DNA of 64,000 nucleotides from Pseudomonas fluorescens (GTDB taxonomy: Bacteria; Pseudomonadota; Gammaproteobacteria; Pseudomonadales; Pseudomonadaceae): the NCBI RefSeq assembly GCF_900215245.1, contig NZ_LT907842.1, positions 682,001 through 746,000 of the forward strand. Direction: 5' to 3'. This document shows, in pieces, positions 18,895 through 27,302 of this stretch. Within the stretch, counting starts at the first letter, position 1; each line of letters begins with the position of its first letter. Under the pieces are notes generated by a model. The model did not search any database. It was not told the DNA's origin and saw only the letters and a program-made list of their open reading frames with translations. Position numbers and translations under genes: made by a program.

Positions 18895-20322
18895 ATGTCT
18901 CAGCCCACCGACCGCCTTTGGGGCGCTCGTTTCAAGACCGGCCCGTCTGCTGCACTGGCCGCGTTGTCGCGTTGCCCTGAGCGCTATTTCCGCCTGACGC
19001 CCTACGACCTGGCCGGTTCGCGTGCCCATGCCCGTGAGTTACAGCGCGCCGGTTTGCTGGATGAGTCAGAGACCCAGCGCACCGTCGAGGCCCTGGACCG
19101 TATCGGTGAGGATTTCGCCGCCGGGCGCCTGCATCCGACCCTCGATGACGAGGACGTCCACACCTTTATCGAACGCGTATTGACCGAGCGCCTCGGCGCG
19201 TTGGGCGGCAAGCTGCGCGCCGGGCGTTCGCGCAACGACCAAACGGCCAACGACCTGCGCCTTTTCCTACGCGACCATGCGCGCACCATCACCACCGAGG
19301 TGTTGGGTTTGCAGCAGGCGCTGGTGGAGCAGGCCGAGCAGCACGTCGACAGCATCTGCCCAGGCTTCACTCACTTGCAGCAGGCGCAACCGATTGTGTT
19401 TGCCCACCACTTGTTGGCGCACGCGCAATCGATGCTGCGCGATGTGCAGCGCCTGGTGGATTGGGATGCGCGCACGGCGTTGTCGCCGTTGGGCGCTGCG
19501 GCGATGGCAGGCTCGGCGATCGCGCGCCAGCCGGAGCATTCGGCCAAGGAAATGGGCTACACCGGGCCGTGCGAAAACTCCATTGATGCCGTGGCCAGCC
19601 GTGACCATGTGGCGGAGTTTCTGTTTGTGGCAGGCATGCTCGGGGTGAATATTTCACGGCTGTCGGAGGAGTTTTGCCTGTGGTCCTCACGCCAGTTTCG
19701 CTGGGTGGTGCTGGATGATGCCTACGCCACTGGCAGCTCGATCATGCCGCAGAAAAAGAACCCGGACATTGCCGAACTGGCGCGGGGCAAAGCGGGGCGT
19801 TTGATTGGCAACCTGACCGGGTTGATGTCGACACTCAAGTCGTTGCCGCTCTCGTACAACCGCGATTTGAGTGAAGACAAACACAGCGTGCTGGACAGCG
19901 TCGACACCTTGCTGCTGGTGCTGCCGGCGATGGCCGGGATGGTCGCAACCATGAAGGTGCAGGTGCAAGAGCTGCGGCGCCAGGCGCCGATGGGCTTCAC
20001 CTTGGCGACGGAGGTGGCGGATTGGTTGGCCACGCGGGGTGTGCCGTTCAAGGAGGCGCATGAAATTACCGGCGCGCTGGTTCAGGCCTGTGAGAAGCAT
20101 GAGATTGAGTTGTGGGAAGCCTCGCCGGCGATGTTGGCAGAGGTGGATGCTCGGTTGCTGCCCGAAGTGCGTGACTGCTTGACCCTGGAGGCAGCGATTG
20201 CGGCGCGCAGTGGTTGGGGTGGGACGGCGCCGGAACGGGTTCGCGAGCAGATTGGGCGGTTGAAGGTGGCGTTGGCGGCTCAGCAGCAGTGGGCCGAGCG
20301 TTATCAGGGGTTCAGGATTTAA
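18895..20322 (+). CDS. Argininosuccinate lyase-family protein (ArgH paralogue)
   Basis: 475 residues of the fumarase/aspartase superfamily. Catalytic segments are intact: GRSRNDQ, GFTHLQQAQP (the acid/base His region) and GSSIMPQKKNPD (the mobile Ser loop). ArgH splits argininosuccinate into arginine and fumarate. The setting is not biosynthetic: the gene is followed by a complete amino-acid ABC importer and preceded by a divergent LysR. By inference it may cleave an imported N-substituted aspartate to fumarate and an amine. GAGGA lies 7 bases before the ATG. It could also simply be a second ArgH. Confidence 0.85.
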   Translation: MSQPTDRLWGARFKTGPSAALAALSRCPERYFRLTPYDLAGSRAHARELQRAGLLDESETQRTVEALDRIGEDFAAGRLHPTLDDEDVHTFIERVLTERLGALGGKLRAGRSRNDQTANDLRLFLRDHARTITTEVLGLQQALVEQAEQHVDSICPGFTHLQQAQPIVFAHHLLAHAQSMLRDVQRLVDWDARTALSPLGAAAMAGSAIARQPEHSAKEMGYTGPCENSIDAVASRDHVAEFLFVAGMLGVNISRLSEEFCLWSSRQFRWVVLDDAYATGSSIMPQKKNPDIAELARGKAGRLIGNLTGLMSTLKSLPLSYNRDLSEDKHSVLDSVDTLLLVLPAMAGMVATMKVQVQELRRQAPMGFTLATEVADWLATRGVPFKEAHEITGALVQACEKHEIELWEASPAMLAEVDARLLPEVRDCLTLEAAIAARSGWGGTAPERVREQIGRLKVALAAQQQWAERYQGFRI

Positions 20323-20350
20323 GGCTGGGAGATTTGTGGTGCTTGGGCCG

Positions 20351-20378
20351 GCGCTTTCGAGAGCAAGCCCGCTCCCAC
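20351..20378 (-). repeat. Single REP element
   Basis: One REP end (GAGCAAGCCCGCTCCCAC) between the lyase and permease genes. Confidence 0.7.
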
Positions 20379-20428
20379 ATTTGGACCACGTACAGCAGTT
20401 AGCACGTTATTAGTTTTGGAGTAACACC

Positions 20429-21307
20429 ATGAACCAAACCCCGGCAGAGCGCTTGGAAGCCGAGCGCAAGTTGTCCGAGAACCAGTTCGATATCACGCAG
20501 TACGAGCACGTGCCGCGTCGTTATTACGGGCGGATGTTTTTCGCCACGCTGATCGTGATCGCGCTGGCCGCGTTGTTGCGCGCATTTGCCAATGGCCAGA
20601 TCGAATGGTCCTACATCGGGCAGTTCCTCACGTCTGAAGCCATTGTGTGGGGCCTGGTCAACACCATCGTCATGTCGATTCTGGCGATGGCGCTGGGTGT
20701 GGTCATCGGGGTAATCACGGCGATCATGCGCATGTCGGCCAACCCGATCCTGCGCTATGTGGCCATCACCTACACCTGGCTGTTTCGTGGCACGCCGCTG
20801 ATTTTGCAGTTGCTGCTGTGGTTCAACCTGGCGCTGATTTTCCCGGTGATCGCGATTCCGGGCCTGTTCAGCATCGACACCGTCGACCTGATGACCCCCT
20901 TCGTGGCCGCCCTGCTCGGCCTGAGTATCAACCAGGGCGCCTACACCGCCGAAGTGGTGCGCGCCGGCTTGCTGTCGGTCGACACCGGCCAGTACGAAGC
21001 GGCCAAGTCCATCGGCATGCCGAGCCTGCAAGCGCTGCGTAGGGTGATTCTGCCGCAGGCCATGCGGGTGATCATTCCGCCGGTAGGCAACGAGTTCATC
21101 AGCATGGTGAAAATGACCAGCCTGGCCAGTGTGATCCAGTACTCGGAGCTGCTGCACAACGCGCAAAACATCTACTACGCCAACGCGCGGGTCATGGAGC
21201 TGCTGATTGTGGCCGGCATCTGGTACCTGGCGGTGGTGACTGTTCTTTCATTTGGTCAAAGCCGCCTCGAGCGTCGTTTTGCCCGCGGCGCCGGCAAGCG
21301 TTCGTAA
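20429..21307 (+). CDS. Amino-acid ABC transporter permease
   Basis: 292 residues, HisM/GltK type. A cytoplasmic N-terminal ~35 residues precede about six hydrophobic helices; the EAA loop is QYEAAKSIGMPSLQALRRVILPQAMR. No second permease gene follows, so the channel is probably a homodimer. GGAG is 9 bases before the ATG. It is part of the lyase-permease-ATPase-binding protein unit. Confidence 0.88.
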   Translation: MNQTPAERLEAERKLSENQFDITQYEHVPRRYYGRMFFATLIVIALAALLRAFANGQIEWSYIGQFLTSEAIVWGLVNTIVMSILAMALGVVIGVITAIMRMSANPILRYVAITYTWLFRGTPLILQLLLWFNLALIFPVIAIPGLFSIDTVDLMTPFVAALLGLSINQGAYTAEVVRAGLLSVDTGQYEAAKSIGMPSLQALRRVILPQAMRVIIPPVGNEFISMVKMTSLASVIQYSELLHNAQNIYYANARVMELLIVAGIWYLAVVTVLSFGQSRLERRFARGAGKRS

Positions 21308-21331
21308 GTCTGGGTTGAGGAGATTTGCCCC

Positions 21332-22096
21332 ATGAGAAGCATCGTCAAGGCCGTCAACCTGAACAAGTATTACGACCAGTATCACGCGCTGCGCGACATC
21401 AATATCGAGGTCGAGCAAGGCGAAGTGATGTGCATCATTGGCCCGTCCGGCTCGGGTAAAAGCACGCTACTGCGTTGTGTGAACCAGCTGGAAAAAATCG
21501 ACAAGGGCGGCCTGTGGGTCGACGGCGAACTGGTGGGTTACCGGGTCGTCGGCAACAAGCTGCATGAGATGAACGAATCGCAGATCGCCCGTCAGCGCCT
21601 GGCCACCGGCATGGTGTTCCAGCGCTTCAATTTGTTCCCGCACATGACCGTGTTGCAGAACATCATCGAAGGCCCGGTGCAGGTGCTCAAGCGCTCGCCC
21701 AAGGAAGCCATCGAAGATGCGCTGGAGTTGCTGGCCCGCGTGGGCTTGGCGGACAAGCGCAATGCTTACCCGGTGGAATTGTCCGGCGGCCAGCAACAGC
21801 GTGTGGCCATTGCCCGTGCGTTGGCGATGCGCCCCAAGCTGATGTTGTTTGACGAACCCACGTCAGCCCTCGACCCCGAGTTGGTCGGCGAAGTGCTGTC
21901 GGTGATGCGTGATTTGGCCACCACCGGCATGACCATGATTGTGGTCACCCATGAGTTGGGCTTTGCCCGCGAAGTCTCCAACCGCATGGTGTTTATGGAT
22001 GCCGGCCAGATTGTGGAAGCCGGCAGCCCCGAAGAAATTCTAATAAGCCCACAAAACCCGCGTACCCAAAGCTTTATTTCTGCCGTTCGCACTTAA
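21332..22096 (+). CDS. Amino-acid ABC transporter ATP-binding protein
   Basis: 254 residues, GlnQ/HisP family. Walker [10 protein letters not shown], signature [15 protein letters not shown], Walker [13 protein letters not shown] and H-loop [12 protein letters not shown] are all intact. It energises the permease encoded 24 bp upstream. AGGAG precedes the ATG by 10 bases. Confidence 0.9.
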   Translation: MRSIVKAVNLNKYYDQYHALRDINIEVEQGEVMCIIGPSGSGKSTLLRCVNQLEKIDKGGLWVDGELVGYRVVGNKLHEMNESQIARQRLATGMVFQRFNLFPHMTVLQNIIEGPVQVLKRSPKEAIEDALELLARVGLADKRNAYPVELSGGQQQRVAIARALAMRPKLMLFDEPTSALDPELVGEVLSVMRDLATTGMTMIVVTHELGFAREVSNRMVFMDAGQIVEAGSPEEILISPQNPRTQSFISAVRT

Positions 22097-22121
22097 CTAA
22101 AAAACTAACGAGAACGCCCCC

Positions 22122-22943
22122 ATGAAAACATTGTTTATCCCAACGTTGCTCGCAGGCCTGATGGCTTCCACCTGTGTATGGGCGGCATTGCCGGCAGCAA
22201 TCAAGGAAAAAGGCGAGATCAGCGCGGCCATCGTGCCGAACTACCCGCCGATGGATTTCAAGGACACCGCTACCAATAAACTCACGGGCCTGGACTTTGA
22301 CCTGGGCAATGCCTTGGCCGAGCGCCTGGGCGTGAAGATCAAGTGGCAGGAAACCGGCTTCGAACAGATGCTTAGCGGCCTGACCACCAAGCGTGTGGAC
22401 ATTGTGCTGTCGGGCATGAGCGACACCGCCGAACGCCAAAAGGCGGTGACTTTCATCGACTACTTCACCAGCGGCCCGCAGCTGTACACCCTGGCCAAGC
22501 GTGAAGACCTCAAGGAATTGACTGACCTGTGCGGTAAAAAAGTCGGCACCAGCCGCCGTACCACTTGGCCGTCGGAAATTGCCGCGTGGAGCAAGCAAAA
22601 CTGCGAAGCGGCGGGTAAGCCGGCCATCGTGGTGATCGGCACTGAAGGCTCGGCAGATGCACGCGCGCAGTTGCAGCAGAACCGCCTGGATGCGGCAATG
22701 CAGGGCAGCGAGACGATTCCTTATTTGATGGCGCTGGACAAGGGCAAGTACAAGCCGGTGGGCCTGGCAATTTCCAAGCAGTTCACCGGGCTGGGGATTG
22801 AGAAGAGCAACACCGAGTTGGTTACGGCGATCAGTGAAGCGTTGCAGGGCATGATTGAAGATGGGACCTACGGCAAGATCCTGAAGAAGTGGGATCTGGA
22901 GCAGGGTGCGGTGGAGAAAATCACCATCAACGCCGGCCAGTAA
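22122..22943 (+). CDS. Periplasmic amino-acid binding protein
   Basis: 273 residues with a signal peptide (about residues 1-21, ending CVWAA). The type II binding fold shows VPNYPPMDFKD and LTGLDFDLGNALAERLG, as in ABC importers for polar amino acids. Cys pair C in LTDLCGKK and KQNCEAA. It determines the substrate of the cluster, which cannot be predicted from sequence alone. Last gene before a REPIN. Confidence 0.88.
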   Translation: MKTLFIPTLLAGLMASTCVWAALPAAIKEKGEISAAIVPNYPPMDFKDTATNKLTGLDFDLGNALAERLGVKIKWQETGFEQMLSGLTTKRVDIVLSGMSDTAERQKAVTFIDYFTSGPQLYTLAKREDLKELTDLCGKKVGTSRRTTWPSEIAAWSKQNCEAAGKPAIVVIGTEGSADARAQLQQNRLDAAMQGSETIPYLMALDKGKYKPVGLAISKQFTGLGIEKSNTELVTAISEALQGMIEDGTYGKILKKWDLEQGAVEKITINAGQ

Positions 22944-22958
22944 ACACCACAAACTCCT

Positions 22959-23047
22959 GTGGGAGCTGGCTTGCCTGCGATAGCAGTGGATCAGCTTGCA
23001 TCTACATCGCCTGACTCACCGCCATCGCGGGCAAGCCCGGCTCCCAC
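22959..23047. repeat. REPIN, GTGGGAGCTGGCTTGCC subtype
   Basis: Inverted pair GTGGGAGCTGGCTTGCCTGC ... GGGCAAGCCCGGCTCCCAC between the binding-protein and MFS genes. The core differs from the GCGGGCTTGCTCGC subtype. Confidence 0.88.
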
Positions 23048-23120
23048 AGGTGATCTCCATTGAGCTTTAGAACAGTGCTCGGCTCGGCTGCGCATTTATG
23101 ACAAGGACATCCGCCCCACC

Positions 23121-24296
23121 GTGGCCACCTACTCTCTGGTAATTCGCCGCCTGATGATCTGCTCGGTGACCATCGTGGTCAGCCGCGCCATGACCAGCCC
23201 CTTACTGGCCTTGCTCCTGAGTACCCGGCTGGGTCTGAATCAACAGGACATCGGCCTGCTGATGGGCATCGCCGTGTTCATCGCCACACTGCTCGGCCTG
23301 TACGGCGGCTACATCATCGACCGCCTGGAAAAGCGCAAGCTGCTGATCCTGGCCATGCTCTCCAGCTCCATCGGCTTTCTGTTGCTGACCTTTGCCAGCA
23401 ACCTCTACCTCACCACCCTGACCCTGGTCATCACCGAAGCCGCGTCGGCACTGTTCCTGATCGGCTCCAAGGCGATCATCAGCGAGAACCTGCCCGTCGG
23501 GGATCGCGCCAAGGTTTTTTCGTTGCGCTACACACTGACCAACGTCGGCTATGCCACCGGCCCGATGGTCGGCGTGGTGATCGCTGGCCACATGCAACTG
23601 GCACCGTTCCTGATCGCCAGCGCCATTGCGTTTGGCAGCCTGTTCCTGATGATCGGCATCCCGCCCACCCAACGGAACGACAGCAACAAACCGTTAAGTT
23701 TTATCACCACCCTGCGCACGCTGCGCAGCGACCGCACGCTGATCCTGTTCACCAGCGGCAGTTTATTGAGCACCATTGTCCACGGGCGCTACACCCTTTA
23801 TCTGTCGCAGTTTTTGCTGGTGGCCTACAAGCCGGCCGAAGCGTTGAAGATTCTGTCGGCGGTGCTGGCCTGCAACGCCATCACCGTGATTTTGATGCAG
23901 TACCAGATCGGTCGTTTCCTCAAGCGCGAGCAACTGCGCTACTGGATCGTGCTGGGCACCCTGCTGTTCATTGCCGGGCTGATCGGCTTCAGTCAGGCGC
24001 ACAGCTTGCTCACCTGGTGCCTGGCGATGTTCGTGTTCACCTTGGGCGAGATGATCATCTACCCCTCGGAGTTCCTGTTTATCGACACCATCGCCCCGGA
24101 CGCCCTGCGCGGCAGTTACTACGGCGCGCAAAACCTGGCCGCGTTTGGCGGGGCAATGAGCCCGGTGATTTGCGGTTACTTGCTGATCAATGCAGCCCCC
24201 GTCAGCATGTTTTATGCCCTCGGCGCACTGACCGCCGTAGGCGGCACCTTGTGCTTCTTGAGCGGGCGGCGAGTAGCCAGCACGCCTGATAGTTAA
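23121..24296 (+). CDS. MFS transporter
   Basis: 391 residues with about 12 hydrophobic helices and the MFS motif A-like loop GGYIIDRLEKRK between helices 2 and 3, as in drug/H+ antiporters of the MdtH-like group. It begins at a GTG with AAGGA 14 bases upstream. It shares the strand of the lyase/ABC unit but is separated by a REPIN, so co-function is uncertain. Substrate unknown. Confidence 0.8.
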   Translation: MATYSLVIRRLMICSVTIVVSRAMTSPLLALLLSTRLGLNQQDIGLLMGIAVFIATLLGLYGGYIIDRLEKRKLLILAMLSSSIGFLLLTFASNLYLTTLTLVITEAASALFLIGSKAIISENLPVGDRAKVFSLRYTLTNVGYATGPMVGVVIAGHMQLAPFLIASAIAFGSLFLMIGIPPTQRNDSNKPLSFITTLRTLRSDRTLILFTSGSLLSTIVHGRYTLYLSQFLLVAYKPAEALKILSAVLACNAITVILMQYQIGRFLKREQLRYWIVLGTLLFIAGLIGFSQAHSLLTWCLAMFVFTLGEMIIYPSEFLFIDTIAPDALRGSYYGAQNLAAFGGAMSPVICGYLLINAAPVSMFYALGALTAVGGTLCFLSGRRVASTPDS

Positions 24297-24392
24297 ATGG
24301 GGGAGCGGGCACGCCTGCCCCCACACTTTTGATCTCCTTAACGGCGAAGTTTTGCGTAATATCCAGCTATTCATCTCACGGACCCGAGCCCC

Positions 24393-25340
24393 ATGAAATT
24401 CGACACGGCCTACAGCCTGAGTCTCGATGACAAGCTGTCGATCTATGACGTACGAGAGCTGAATTTCGACGAAACCGCCGACTTCGATTCCGACAAGGAC
24501 CGTTTCCTGTGCCCCAACGATGAATGCCGCGCGGCGTTTGATGCCAGCAATACGCTGAGCACATTCAACGCGAAAAACGTCAATTACTTGCGCACGCCGC
24601 ACTTCAAGAACAAGACCAGCACCCGGCATATCGACGGCTGCCGCTATGCCAGCACCCACAAGACCGCGACCGACGATGGTGACGACGAGCGCGAAGAGAA
24701 TTTTCCATCGGAATGGGTGCTGACGCCGCGTCAATACGAACGTAAAACGCCACTGGCCGGGCCCGAGGGCAGCGCCCCACAAGCCCCCACGAAAGCCCCT
24801 TCAACTCGCACCGGCTCCGCCCATGGCGCGAGTGATTCAACCCCGGACAAAACCAGCGTATTCGCCCACCCGGTGGAATGCTACGTGTCGAACATCGACG
24901 ACAAGGACAGGCTCAAGGCGATGCCGCTGAAGATCGGCGAGCACACCGCGACTTACTGGACGTTTTTCAAGAAGATCGAATACCTGCAGGACAACAAGGG
25001 CCTGATCTACTGGGGCAAGATCAAGGCGATCAAGGACTACACCAGCAGCTTTCGCATCGACTTCGAAAAGAAGGTGTGGTTCGACAAGAAGCCCTACTCG
25101 GTCAACGTCTACCTGAACAAAAAACTCATCGAGAACTACCGCAAGCGCAAGGCGTTCCTTGAGCAGATCAAGGCGGCGGTGGACAGTGAACGGCCGCTGT
25201 ACTGCTTCTTCTACGGCGTAACGCCGGCGCTGAAACAGGTGCCCAGCAAGAAGAACCCCGACCAGACATTTGGGGTGTTCAGCGCGAATATCGAAAACCT
25301 TGACCACCTGATCATCCGGGAGGCGCCGGGGGTGGAATGA
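24393..25340 (+). CDS. Unrecognised protein with N-terminal Cys/His motif
   Basis: 315 residues. Residues 38-90 hold CPNDECRAAF, a spacer, then PHFKNKTSTRHIDGCRY, a layout like the zinc-binding start of CoiA-like proteins (C-x4-C ... H-F ... H-x3-C). Residues ~95-155 are acidic, Pro/Ser/Thr-rich and probably disordered. The C-terminal ~160 residues are Lys/Tyr-rich (YWGKIKAIKDYTSSFRIDF, then a charged helix) and may bind nucleic acid. No function is claimed. Single gene; a possible G/C hairpin lies just upstream at about 24300. Confidence 0.65.
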   Translation: MKFDTAYSLSLDDKLSIYDVRELNFDETADFDSDKDRFLCPNDECRAAFDASNTLSTFNAKNVNYLRTPHFKNKTSTRHIDGCRYASTHKTATDDGDDEREENFPSEWVLTPRQYERKTPLAGPEGSAPQAPTKAPSTRTGSAHGASDSTPDKTSVFAHPVECYVSNIDDKDRLKAMPLKIGEHTATYWTFFKKIEYLQDNKGLIYWGKIKAIKDYTSSFRIDFEKKVWFDKKPYSVNVYLNKKLIENYRKRKAFLEQIKAAVDSERPLYCFFYGVTPALKQVPSKKNPDQTFGVFSANIENLDHLIIREAPGVE

Positions 25341-25391
25341 GGGATAGTTGCAGCGCTATAAAAAAATCCAGTTGATGAGCGGTCAAAACAA

Positions 25392-25407
25392 CTGTACAAA
25401 AACACAG
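25392..25407 (+). promoter_or_regulatory. LexA (SOS) box
   Basis: CTGTACAAAAACACAG fits CTGT-N8-ACAG exactly and is followed directly by a -10-like TATAGT. It is 40 bp upstream of the XRE gene start. Confidence 0.65.
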
Positions 25408-25446
25408 TATAGTTTGACCTCCCCCGTCGAATCCTGGAGAAACCCC

Positions 25447-25827
25447 ATGTCCTCTCTGGCAATGAGCTCTTTCGTAGAACAACAGATCGTCCTGCATCAA
25501 TTCACCGCCAAGCACAGTGTGCAGGCCCGCGCGATGCTGGGCTGGAGCCGGGAAGACCTGGCCCGCCAGGCCGGGCTGGCGGTGGAAGCGGTTCAACGCT
25601 TTGAAAGCCAGGCGGATGTGGCTGACGAAACCCGCTTGGCATTGGCATTTCGGCTGGAAGCTGAAGGGCTGGTATTTTTCCCGGGGTTTGCGCCGGGGTG
25701 GGGCATGCGAGCACGCAGGTTTGAGCGCACCCCGGACGAGCCCGCCGCACCAGGCATCATTTCGCGGCTGATGGGCTCAACAGCGGCATCAATTGATTCA
25801 CCAACGCCGCAACCGAATGGTGCGTAG
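25447..25827 (+). CDS. XRE-type helix-turn-helix protein, probably SOS-controlled
   Basis: 126 residues. The HTH (ARAMLGWSREDLARQAGLAVEAVQRFE) occupies about residues 27-52, followed by a short C-terminal tail ending in low-complexity residues. It is similar to small Pseudomonas DNA-binding proteins of the Xre group. The ATG at 25447 has GGAG about 9 bases upstream; the frame extends back through the LexA box. It ends 71 bp inside the convergent kinase gene. Confidence 0.75.
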   Translation: MSSLAMSSFVEQQIVLHQFTAKHSVQARAMLGWSREDLARQAGLAVEAVQRFESQADVADETRLALAFRLEAEGLVFFPGFAPGWGMRARRFERTPDEPAAPGIISRLMGSTAASIDSPTPQPNGA

Positions 25828-26314
25828 AGTCCAGCCGGATAACCGGGCAGGTCAACGGCTTCAACCAGCTTTCATGCCGACGCAGGCTGCGTAGGCTGTG
25901 GTTGCCGTCATCGTAACGGGCGGCCCAGGCGAGGAAAGCCACGCTGTTTTCGTGGCGGCTGCCTCCCGGCAGTATCCGCTCGCCGTAGCGTTGCACTTCA
26001 CGCCGGCGCAAGCGGTTCAGGCGTATTTGCGGGTCCACACGCAGGAATACCACATGCGTGAACTGCGGGATCATGGCATCGCCCCAGCCGCACAGTGAGC
26101 CGGACACCACCCAGCCCTCAAGGCCGGAACTCTGCTCCAGTAGCAGACGGGTGCGTTCATCTCTCAGCCGAGCGACGGTGAAAGGCTCCGAGGTTTGCTG
26201 CCAGTAGAAGTCGTCGGAGTCGAAATAAGCGACATTCAGGCGTTCGGCCAGGGCCCTTCCCAAGCTTGTAGTCCCGGCACCGGCTGCGCCGAGAATGTGG
26301 ATTCTGTAGGCCAT
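25757..26314 (-). CDS. Small P-loop NTPase, NMP/shikimate kinase-like
   Basis: 185 residues. P-loop GAAGAGTT at residues 9-16, then an ALAERLNVAYFDSDDFYW segment typical of small-molecule kinases, and RVDPQIRLNRLRRREVQRYGERI as a lid-like Arg-rich region. Relatives are annotated as adenylate kinase-like or AAA family proteins; the substrate is unknown. GAGGGAAG lies 4-10 bases before the ATG at 26314. Its 3' end overlaps the XRE gene antiparallel. Confidence 0.75.
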   Translation of the reverse strand: MAYRIHILGAAGAGTTSLGRALAERLNVAYFDSDDFYWQQTSEPFTVARLRDERTRLLLEQSSGLEGWVVSGSLCGWGDAMIPQFTHVVFLRVDPQIRLNRLRRREVQRYGERILPGGSRHENSVAFLAWAARYDDGNHSLRSLRRHESWLKPLTCPVIRLDSTHHSVAALVNQLMPLLSPSAAK

Positions 26315-26484
26315 GGCTTCCCTCGATGGCATTGAGTGTGATCCGTGAGGCGTACCACGCCCGGCACACCCTTCAACGCCTGGGTTTAGCATCGATTTGA
26401 GCCGCCTGCTCATCCCCATAAGCCACTGCCTGCGAGGTGGGTTCACACCAGCAAGCGCCACAGTTGCTCCGGTGGGCTTGGCAC

Positions 26485-27207
26485 TCAAGCACTCGTCTGT
26501 CGATAGGCGCTCAGCAACGTAGGCAGCGCGTCACGTGCCCACCGGGCGCCGTAAAACCAGAGTTTTGCTCCCGTTTCCAAGGGTTCGCAAAACGACGGAT
26601 ACCCGTTTGTACAAGCCCCGTGGAACGCGGTGCTCTGGTCGTCAGACACCAAGGCATCCAGGCGATGCTCTGTGACGAGTTGATCAATTTCATTCCGCCG
26701 TTGCAGGCTGAATTGAAGGTTGTACGCCTCACGTCGCGCGTCCACCGGTACCAATTGCGCGCCAGCCTGCCGCAGAACCTCAAAGGCACGGCGCAAAGCC
26801 GCACTGTGTTCGACGGGTTCGCGATGATCGCCGCACACATACTGATCAGCAAATCCGATGCGCCAGCCCGACAGCAACTGCGAAGCAGTAAAGGTGGTGT
26901 TGTTCAGCACCAGGGGCACCTCCACCATCACCGGGCCAGTGGGGTCGACGTCACTGACGGCGATAAGCGATAAGGCCGGGTCCCGCACGGCACGCACCAG
27001 CGGCGCCAGGGTGTTGTAGCCGGGAATGGGCGCGACGCTCTTGGCGTGCTCGGCAGCGAAGACGATACCCGCCTGGTTCGCTTTATCGGGTTGAGTGTGA
27101 ACGGGCACGGCCGTCGAGCTGATCTCTTCGCCGGTCAATGACCCCGTATGACAAGGCATACCCAATTGCCAGTGCGTCCTACAATCTTTTTCGATCAAAA
27201 CGTGCAT
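26485..27207 (-). pseudogene. Amidase-family C-terminal remnant
   Basis: 240 codons match the C-terminal half of amidase-signature enzymes (GWRIGFADQYV, AFEVLRQAGAQLVPVDA, LDALVSDDQSTAF, GYPSFCEPL). The Ser-cisSer-Lys catalytic region, normally in the N-terminal half, is absent, so it should not be an active amidase. The first ATG at 27207 lies inside a perfect 10-bp hairpin (27206-27230), making normal initiation doubtful; M at 27159 is an alternative. A conserved short non-enzymatic protein cannot be excluded. Confidence 0.55.
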
Positions 27208-27230
27208 CCCGGGAATAACGTTCCCGGGAT
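27206..27230. repeat. Perfect inverted repeat ATCCCGGGAA-N5-TTCCCGGGAT
   Basis: A 10-bp perfect stem with loop TAACG at the 5' end of the amidase remnant. No T-run follows on either strand. Confidence 0.7.
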
Positions 27231-27302
27231 GATCGCACTCTCATCTGGCGTTTGTCGCAGGGCTGAAACACCCTGAAAAGACCTTTTTAACCGCGCCTTG
27301 TC

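Noticed and set aside
24299..24325. REP element or terminator after the MFS gene
   Set aside because: The G/C-rich stretch gives a partial hairpin but lacks the REP core and the pairing is short; a terminator is possible but not supported enough to list.
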